A DNA stretch of 64,000 bases, taken from positions 930,001-994,000 of the forward strand of contig NZ_JAPHOT010000001.1 in assembly GCF_026191115.1 (NCBI RefSeq). The letters are read 5' to 3'. The notes under the pieces are model-generated. The model searched no databases. It was not told the origin of the DNA and worked only from the letters and a program-made list of their open reading frames with translations. The position numbers and the translations under genes are program-made. Source of the stretch: Legionella sp. PATHC035. Its GTDB lineage: Bacteria > Pseudomonadota > Gammaproteobacteria > Legionellales > Legionellaceae. Shown here one piece after another: positions 58,773-64,000 of this stretch; within the stretch, counting starts at the first letter, position 1, and each line of letters opens with the position of its first letter.

Positions 58773-60107
58773 ATGCAAAAATGGTCGCCTAACTCTTGGC
58801 TCCAATATTCTTATTTACAAGCTGCAAATTACGCGGATGAAGAACAGTTAAATAAAATTGTAGAGCAACTGAGCCTTTTACCCCCACTTGTTACCAGCAG
58901 TGAAGTAAACAATTTGAAAAAAGAAATTGCACGTGCCGGGCGTGGAGAGGCGTTTATTCTTCAAGGTGGCGACTGTGCTGAATCATTTAATGATTGTCGA
59001 TCAGAAATCATCAGCAATAAATTAAAAATCATCTTACAAATGAGTTTGATTCTATTGCATGGCTTGCGAAAACCTATCATTCGTGTGGGACGAATCGCAG
59101 GCCAATATGCAAAGCCTCGGTCTTCAGATTATGAAACAATTGAGGGTATTACTTTACCTAGCTATCGGGGTGATCTCGTGAACTCCCCGGAATTCACCCA
59201 AGAAGCACGTGAGCCTAACCCCAAATTATTGTTGCAAGCCTACAGCTGTTCGGCCATTACTTTAAACTTTATTCGCGGCCTACTCGACAGTGGTTTTGCC
59301 AGCCTCAATCATCCTCAACAATGGAATTTAGGCTTTGTGGAACATTCCAAACAAAAAGAAGAGTACCAAACGCTGGTTAAATCAATCGCTGATGCTTTAG
59401 ATTTTTTGGATACCATTGATGGAATACAGTCCAGTAATTTATCCAAGGTGGACTTTTATACTTCTCATGAGGCTCTGCATTTGCACTATGAGCAAGCATT
59501 GACACGTCAGATGGAAGATGGTTTATGGTATAACCTCTCTACACACCTGCCCTGGATTGGGATGCGTACAGCACAGATCGATAGCGCCCATTTGGAATTT
59601 TTACGTGGTGTAGAGAACCCTATTGGGATCAAGGTTGGACCAGGAGCAACTCCAGAATGGTTGGAAGAAGTATTGCAAAGATCTAATCCCAAACGTGAAG
59701 AAGGACGTCTTTTGTTATTCACTCGTCTAGGAGCAAAGCACATAGATAGGTTACTGCCCCCTCTTATCGAAACGGTAAGGAAAACAGGAGTTCCAGTTAC
59801 CTGGTCTTGTGATCCTATGCATGGCAATACAGAGACTACATTGGATGGCATTAAAACCCGTCACTTTGACAACATTCTTTTAGAGCTGAAACAAGCTCTG
59901 GAAATTCATCGCAATATGGGCAGTTATCTCGGTGGCGTTCATTTTGAGCTAACAGGGGATAACGTCACAGAGTGTATTGGTGGCGCTCGCGGGTTAGCCG
60001 CTGATGATCTAAAAAAGGCATATCATAGCCTTGTTGATCCCCGGTTAAACTATGAACAATCAATAGAAATGGCCATTCAATTGAGTCGACAATTTAGGAA
60101 CGAATAG
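58773..60107 (+). CDS. aroH: 3-deoxy-7-phosphoheptulonate synthase, class II (DAHP synthase)
   Basis: First step of the shikimate pathway: PEP plus erythrose 4-phosphate. Class II pattern (plant and Mycobacterium-like): GGDCAESFND, RVGRIAGQYAKPRSSDYE, YRGDLVN, HEALHLHYEQALTR and GVHFELTGDNVTECIGGARGL. 444 residues from ATG 58773; the frame opens 17 codons earlier with no family similarity. Symbol uncertain (aroG/aroH used for this class). It is alone on the plus strand. Confidence 0.93.
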   Translation: MQKWSPNSWLQYSYLQAANYADEEQLNKIVEQLSLLPPLVTSSEVNNLKKEIARAGRGEAFILQGGDCAESFNDCRSEIISNKLKIILQMSLILLHGLRKPIIRVGRIAGQYAKPRSSDYETIEGITLPSYRGDLVNSPEFTQEAREPNPKLLLQAYSCSAITLNFIRGLLDSGFASLNHPQQWNLGFVEHSKQKEEYQTLVKSIADALDFLDTIDGIQSSNLSKVDFYTSHEALHLHYEQALTRQMEDGLWYNLSTHLPWIGMRTAQIDSAHLEFLRGVENPIGIKVGPGATPEWLEEVLQRSNPKREEGRLLLFTRLGAKHIDRLLPPLIETVRKTGVPVTWSCDPMHGNTETTLDGIKTRHFDNILLELKQALEIHRNMGSYLGGVHFELTGDNVTECIGGARGLAADDLKKAYHSLVDPRLNYEQSIEMAIQLSRQFRNE

Positions 60108-60160
60108 CGCTCTATGAGTCGTAGAACCTTTCGTTCCTACACATGACATCGTTCTTGTCG

Positions 60161-61117
60161 CTAATTATAATTTGGTCTAGCCCACTCATCTTCATCACAA
60201 GTAGTGCTTACCATAGTTCTATAAATATAAGAAGCATCAATTGTTTTCGTATAAAGATGCTCTTCAAATAAGTTCTCGGACGCACTTAGAATAAGATTCT
60301 TTAACAAATCTGCTTGTGATGTAACTGGATTTGATTTTAAAAAATTTGCTGTAAATTCCGGATAAAGAGTACAGAGCTCCGATAGGCTTTTATTAAAAGG
60401 GTTTTCACTACCACTGAATTGATTATAAAACACTAAATACGCTTCAGTATAAGCGCGTAAGGCACGCTTCTCTTCTTTCTTATCTACTTCCTGAGTGTAT
60501 TTTTTTCTTAACAGTGACACTAATTGACAATAAAGTGAATCAAACGCGATTATTGCTTCCTGATTATCAGCAGATAGGTTGAGATAAAAAGGGTTTAGAA
60601 ACTCTTTATTTTGAATCGTTATTTTCTTTATGCTACAAAACGGTACAGCTAAGGCGATATGCTCTTTTTCTTGTTCCATTCGAGCAGGTAAAGTGCGGTT
60701 ATTTTCACGATAACTTGCATGGACATCAACGATATAATCAGAGAATAAAGTAGGGTCGATAGTAATAATGCTTTCCCTTCCCCACTTTGATGCAATCCGA
60801 ACATCTTCTGACATACTCACCATATGAAAATCATTAGATAAGTTAGTTAATTTATGCAGTCTTATTTGCTCCATATCAATTACTTCAGGGAAACATTGAC
60901 AAAAAACCCCGGTAATTAGGGTAGGCATGAGAAAAATTATTTCGGGAAGATGCTCATCACCTCGATATAATGTTTTGATTGCAGGAGAAGTTTTTTCAAC
61001 ATGTGAAAACGCCACACATGAAAAGGATTTCATCTTGTTATTAGGAAAAAATGCTGGATATTTACTTTGCATAAGCTGTTTAATGGCAGGATCATATTGC
61101 GCAATAATATAACACAT
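60161..61117 (-). CDS. Candidate cholera-toxin-like (RSE) ADP-ribosyltransferase
   Basis: Four landmarks line up, in order and spacing, with the cholera toxin A chain as I recall it. They are LYRGDEHLPEI (Arg52; toxin LYRADSRPPDEI), VSMSEDVRIASKWG (Ser101/Ser103; toxin VSTSISLRSAHLVG), IITIDPTLFSDYIVDVHASY (toxin YVIATAPNMFNVNDVLGAY), and EKEHIALAVPFCSI (Glu150-x-Glu152; toxin EQEVSALGGIPYSQI). The latter two Glu residues carry NAD transfer. The remaining 150 C-terminal residues are helical, with CDEDEW near the end, and are unlike the toxin. There is no signal peptide, so a Sec route is unlikely and a type IV substrate is plausible. Not one of the well-known named effectors as far as I can tell. 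Confidence 0.68.
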   Translation of the reverse strand: MCYIIAQYDPAIKQLMQSKYPAFFPNNKMKSFSCVAFSHVEKTSPAIKTLYRGDEHLPEIIFLMPTLITGVFCQCFPEVIDMEQIRLHKLTNLSNDFHMVSMSEDVRIASKWGRESIITIDPTLFSDYIVDVHASYRENNRTLPARMEQEKEHIALAVPFCSIKKITIQNKEFLNPFYLNLSADNQEAIIAFDSLYCQLVSLLRKKYTQEVDKKEEKRALRAYTEAYLVFYNQFSGSENPFNKSLSELCTLYPEFTANFLKSNPVTSQADLLKNLILSASENLFEEHLYTKTIDASYIYRTMVSTTCDEDEWARPNYN

Positions 61118-61298
61118 TGATCACAATAATTAAATAATGTCAGCGCACAATACTCTTGGCAGATGGATGTGTTGGACAGCGAAGCTAAAGGGACTTCCGT
61201 ATGTATCCCTGATGCATGGCACACTTCGTTTTAAGCCCATCATTTTTCTCTAGCATTATTTTTAATTCTCATCGAAAATCTTTCCACCATCCATCTCC

Positions 61299-61328
61299 TT
61301 GACATGTAACCATTTGGTTACATATAAT
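61299..61328 (+). promoter_or_regulatory. Sigma-70 promoter of the arsR-like gene
   Basis: TTGACA (61299-61304), 18-base spacer, TATAAT (61323-61328). Both hexamers are perfect consensus. Transcription would start near 61335, which is the A of the best start codon, so the transcript would have essentially no leader. Confidence 0.85.
61305..61322. promoter_or_regulatory. Operator: inverted repeat inside the promoter spacer
   Basis: TGTAACCA-TT-TGGTTACA, perfect 8-bp arms, exactly filling the spacer between the -35 and -10 boxes. Binding here would block the polymerase. The adjacent gene encodes an ArsR-type repressor, so autorepression is the simplest reading. Confidence 0.8.
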
Positions 61329-61334
61329 ATGAAT

Positions 61335-61679
61335 ATGGACAACGATCTTATTTTTAAAGCACTGGCAGATAAAAGTCGACGTACCTTGCTTGACGCATTA
61401 TGTGCTCGCAATGGCCAAAACCTTAATGAGCTGTGCGAACATTTGAGCATGAGCCGGCAGGCAGTTATGAAACATCTTCATATTCTGGAAGATGCGAACT
61501 TGGTTGTTGTTCATTGGGAAGGCCGAGAAAAGTTGCACTATCTCAATCCAGTACCATTGCAAGAAACCTTTGGGCGCTGGATCGCAAAGTACGAACGTAA
61601 TCGACTACTCGCTTTAGATAACTTGAAAAATATTTTAGAACACGACAAGTCATCATCGTCACCTAAAAAAAGGAAATGA
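61335..61679 (+). CDS. ArsR-family transcriptional regulator
   Basis: A 114-residue winged-helix repressor: MDNDLIFKALADKSRRTLLDAL, HTH region LNELCEHLSMSRQAVMKHLHILEDANLVVV, then the wing WEGREKLHYLNP and the C-terminal dimer helix. No metal-binding cysteines of the ArsR/SmtB kind are seen. This subtype usually pairs with an SRPBCC (AHSA1) protein, as here (the genes overlap by four bases or abut). The start at 61335 is chosen because the promoter predicts initiation there; the frame opens at 61299, inside the promoter. Confidence 0.88.
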   Translation: MDNDLIFKALADKSRRTLLDALCARNGQNLNELCEHLSMSRQAVMKHLHILEDANLVVVHWEGREKLHYLNPVPLQETFGRWIAKYERNRLLALDNLKNILEHDKSSSSPKKRK

Positions 61680-61681
61680 AA

Positions 61682-62149
61682 ATGAACATGAGCAAACCAC
61701 AATTCGTTTATACAACTTATATTCAAACTACCGCTGAAAAACTCTGGGAAGCCTTAACGAAGGGCGAATTTACTAAAGAATACTGGGGTGGTTTTCGCAT
61801 AGAAAGTGATTGGACTGTAGGATCATCTATGAGGTTTTATGCACCCGACGGCAGTTTGATCCATTCAGATAAGGTATTACGTGCAGATAAACCAAGGGTA
61901 CTTTCATACAGTTGGAAGCCGTTAATGGAATCGATGCCTGACGAACCCGCATCCACTGTTATTTTTGAACTTGAACCCGAAGGTAATCTGGTGAAATTAA
62001 CCGTCACACACAGCGGCTTCCCAGAACAGTCCGAGATATTACCCAAAATCAGTTACGGCTGGCCACTTGTTCTTAGCAGTCTTAAGAGCTTCTTAGAAAC
62101 AGGCAGAGCGTTGGCTTATTCGTTCAAGTCTGATTGCAGCAATAAATAA
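61682..62149 (+). CDS. SRPBCC/AHSA1-domain protein
   Basis: 155 residues with the START-like AHSA1 fold: FVYTTYIQTTAEKLWEALTKGEFTKEYWGGFRIESDWTVGSSMRFY, then RVLSYSWKPL and VKLTVTHSGF. These proteins bind small hydrophobic ligands or act as co-chaperone-like domains; here it is probably the partner of the ArsR repressor, in the same operon. Start chosen at the second ATG (61682), seven bases after AAAGGA; ATGs at 61676 and 61688 are alternatives. Confidence 0.87.
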   Translation: MNMSKPQFVYTTYIQTTAEKLWEALTKGEFTKEYWGGFRIESDWTVGSSMRFYAPDGSLIHSDKVLRADKPRVLSYSWKPLMESMPDEPASTVIFELEPEGNLVKLTVTHSGFPEQSEILPKISYGWPLVLSSLKSFLETGRALAYSFKSDCSNK

Positions 62150-62235
62150 AGTGACAAAGGCGCAATACCCAGGATCTTGCTTACTATAACTCTTGTACTG
62201 CCTGGGTCAGGCGAAGGAAAAAGCTAATTTAACCT

Positions 62236-62380
62236 CCCTCACCCAAGCCCTCTACCGAAATCGGGAGAGGGGATGATAGTAAATTTTATTTTTTTATCGA
62301 CTCACCCCTCTGGCAAAAAGTGACTTTGTAAATTTTCTTTTTCTATCCCATTACCCCTCTGAGGAGAGGGTTAGGGTGAG
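62236..62380. repeat. 145-bp element with 9-bp inverted ends, in a 358-base intergenic gap
   Basis: CCCTCACCC (62236-62244) and GGGTGAGGG (62372-62380) are perfect inverse ends. Between them are AGCCCTC-like and GAGGAGAGGG palindromes. The gap 62150-62507 holds no gene that I can support. The unit belongs to the same general class of GC-rich intergenic repeats as those at 44135, 46253 and 63645. Confidence 0.6.
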
Positions 62381-62507
62381 GGGTATTGAGCCCTCTACTC
62401 AAATTCATCAGCTGTCGTAGCTCTTTCTCGGATAAGTTGATCATTCACTATACGGCCGACTACAACAGAACCACCTTCACCGACTGATTCCCAGGAATTC
62501 CGATGAA

Positions 62508-63554
62508 TTAAACTCCCTCGAGTAACACATCGAGGTCAAGTGATGAACTTTTTCCAAGCTTTTTCCCATGCTCAGTGAGAAACGCTTCAGCAGCACGACG
62601 TCCTTCATCTCGCAACATGAGCAAAAAGTCCCATTCGGCATTGAGCTTGGACGAATAACTGAGTTCCAGCATCAGGTCACTGCTCACTCGGTGTATTCGC
62701 ATGCCCGCCCATTTAGCCCCTTCGGAATTACCAGGGTGTGCCAATTGCCGTAACAAAGCAATCATGCGAAGCTCTTTAAGTAATACAGTGTTAAATGACA
62801 CTTCATTCAGGCGGTTTAGGATATCTCGGGCGGACCGAGGAAAACCTGGTCGTGTTACGGGATTAATTTGTACTAAAATCGTATCTTGTGATTGACATTC
62901 TCGAACAAGCGGTGTAATTGTCGGATTTCCTGAATATCCTCCATCCCAGTAATACTCTCCATCGATCTCCACAGCCTTGAAAATGGTGGGTAAACATGCC
63001 GAGGCAAGAAGCACATCAGGGGTAATTTCGTTGTTGCGAAATACTCTGCCTCTACCGGTACTCACGTTGGTTGCGGTCACAAATAATTTGATTGAGCTTT
63101 GTGATAACCTTTTGAAATCAATGAGTTCTGCTAAAATATTGTGGAGTGGATTAACCCCAAATGGGTCGAGATCATATGGAGAAAACAATCGAGACAGTAC
63201 ATCCATGGTAATAAAAAAAGGAGAATGATCCAAAGACCATTGCCCTAGCATCATATCTAGAGGACTGCGTTGCAGGGGACTAAAGCGCGCGGCATCAGAA
63301 ACATTCTTCCAGAACAATTCGAGCGCATCGCGTGCCCCTCGAGGACCATCTTTGATATATCCGTCAGCAAGAACCACCGCATTCATGGCTCCTGCAGATG
63401 TACCCGAAATACCATCAATTCCGAGCTTCCTTTCCTCTAATAAACGATCGAGTACGCCCCAGGTAAACGCACCATGAGCGCCACCGCCTTGTAATGCTAA
63501 ATCAACAAGAATTTCATCAGCTATTTTTTGAGAGTGAGCCATAATGTAAGACAT
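62508..63554 (-). CDS. Patatin-like phospholipase
   Basis: 348 residues with the patatin motifs: the oxyanion loop LQGGGAHGAF, the nucleophile GTSAGAMNAV and the catalytic Asp in DGGYSGNPTITP. It belongs to the single-domain bacterial patatin group. Legionella species carry many patatins, some (such as VipD) translocated effectors. No signal peptide or N-terminal extension is visible. A start at 63542 is also possible. It lies beside the SRPBCC gene, convergent. Confidence 0.88.
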   Translation of the reverse strand: MSYIMAHSQKIADEILVDLALQGGGAHGAFTWGVLDRLLEERKLGIDGISGTSAGAMNAVVLADGYIKDGPRGARDALELFWKNVSDAARFSPLQRSPLDMMLGQWSLDHSPFFITMDVLSRLFSPYDLDPFGVNPLHNILAELIDFKRLSQSSIKLFVTATNVSTGRGRVFRNNEITPDVLLASACLPTIFKAVEIDGEYYWDGGYSGNPTITPLVRECQSQDTILVQINPVTRPGFPRSARDILNRLNEVSFNTVLLKELRMIALLRQLAHPGNSEGAKWAGMRIHRVSSDLMLELSYSSKLNAEWDFLLMLRDEGRRAAEAFLTEHGKKLGKSSSLDLDVLLEGV

Positions 63555-63644
63555 CCATTTCTTTGATTATATTATTGAAGAATCCATCTCTTCATAAGCA
63601 ACAATTTATTGCCCTAAATGAAATTTCCCTTTCCCCCTTAGGGA

Positions 63645-63672
63645 GAAGGTGTTCCATGGGGCGGATGGGGGT
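63645..63672 (+). repeat. 28-bp dispersed repeat, copy 3
   Basis: GAAGGTGTTCCATGGGGCGGATGGGGGT; differs from copies 1 and 2 at about seven positions. It sits in a 353-base gap (63555-63907) with no supported gene. Confidence 0.65.
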
Positions 63673-63867
63673 TTTGATGATGGCTAAAGAACCCTATCCG
63701 ATCCTGCCCTCTCCTACAAGCGGGAGAGAAATTTCTTCATTGGATTGTATCAAGTATTGCAATCCATCATCACATAATCCATTCGATCTAACCTAGACAA
63801 AGGCCCAAAAAATCCGGGTCAAAAAAGAGCTACCGCATCGCCATTAGTCCACCCCATGTTTCATTTA

Positions 63868-63901
63868 TTATAGCCTGATTACCGCAAAAAGCAGGCTATA
63901 A
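63868..63901. terminator. TTATAGCCTG/CAGGCTATAA hairpin behind hemE
   Basis: A perfect 10-bp stem (63868-63877 with 63892-63901) and a 14-base loop. It starts six bases after the hemE stop codon in the direction of hemE transcription. No strong T-run. It is also a member of the AGCCTG repeat family. Confidence 0.55.
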
Positions 63902-63907
63902 ACGATC

Positions 63908-64000
63908 TTAATTTTGGTGATAATAAGGACTCAATTCCTGAACTGCTTCGATCATAGCGGCAACATGTTCAGGAGGGACGTCAGGAGTAACCCCATGGCC
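63908..64000 (-). CDS. hemE: Uroporphyrinogen decarboxylase, C-terminal end (partial)
   Basis: The last 30 codons only. The peptide [20 protein letters not shown] is the conserved end of HemE, which decarboxylates uroporphyrinogen III in haem synthesis. The gene continues beyond the window edge (64000). It is read on the minus strand and ends PYYHQN. Confidence 0.88.
   Translation of the reverse strand, partial: GHGVTPDVPPEHVAAMIEAVQELSPYYHQN

Noticed and set aside
1..64000. CRISPR array, insertion sequence, integrase or prophage genes
   Set aside because: No regularly spaced direct repeats, transposase (DDE, IS200-like) or phage structural genes were seen.

Overview
The window looks like a chromosomal segment of a Legionella species (class Gammaproteobacteria). 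The base composition is AT-rich. The order carA-metK-ahcY beside grpE-dnaK-dnaJ, the small secreted and membrane proteins with no recognisable family, and three eukaryote-directed candidate enzymes all fit that genus. The species is not determined. All family assignments come from reading motifs by eye; no database search was run.

Left part (1-20 kb): a GH3 glucosaminidase, a tRNA-Ser(GGA), small secreted proteins and a 6S RNA that the ORFs do not explain. Next comes a complete potassium-pump operon, kdpFABC, preceded by an overlapping 31-codon membrane ORF and followed by a kdpD that stops before its histidine-kinase half. Then come a three-gene proton-translocating transhydrogenase (pntAA-pntAB-pntB), prfC, tag, maf and the glutathione-dependent formaldehyde pair fghA-frmA.

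Middle part (20-50 kb) is accessory-rich. It holds a small sugar-modification-like cluster (aminotransferase and SDR), a protein with Tgl-type transglutaminase motifs, a YqjD/E/K-like membrane trio, and a CoA-transferase/CitE-like lyase/MaoC hydratase operon that matches the itaconate-degradation pathway. It also holds an outer-membrane-like gene broken by one amber codon, a hybrid sensor kinase with duplicated PAS domains, a cyclodipeptide synthase of the XYP type, and a divergently transcribed OTU-like cysteine protease with a C-terminal ubiquitin-binding-like helix. SelO, SodC, a subtilisin and several Legionella-type unknown proteins follow.

Right part (50-64 kb) is mostly housekeeping. 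ahcY, metK, carA, dnaJ, dnaK and grpE are all on the minus strand, with a near-perfect sigma-32 promoter before grpE. A class II DAHP synthase follows. An accessory patch then carries a candidate cholera-toxin-like ADP-ribosyltransferase, an ArsR repressor whose promoter, operator and probable leaderless start can all be read directly, its SRPBCC partner, and a patatin-like phospholipase. The window ends inside hemE.

The most interesting leads are the three candidate host-directed enzymes (Tgl-like, OTU-like, ADP-ribosyltransferase-like), the cyclodipeptide synthase, the putative itaconate operon and the kinase-less KdpD. Several dispersed palindromic repeats sit between genes.
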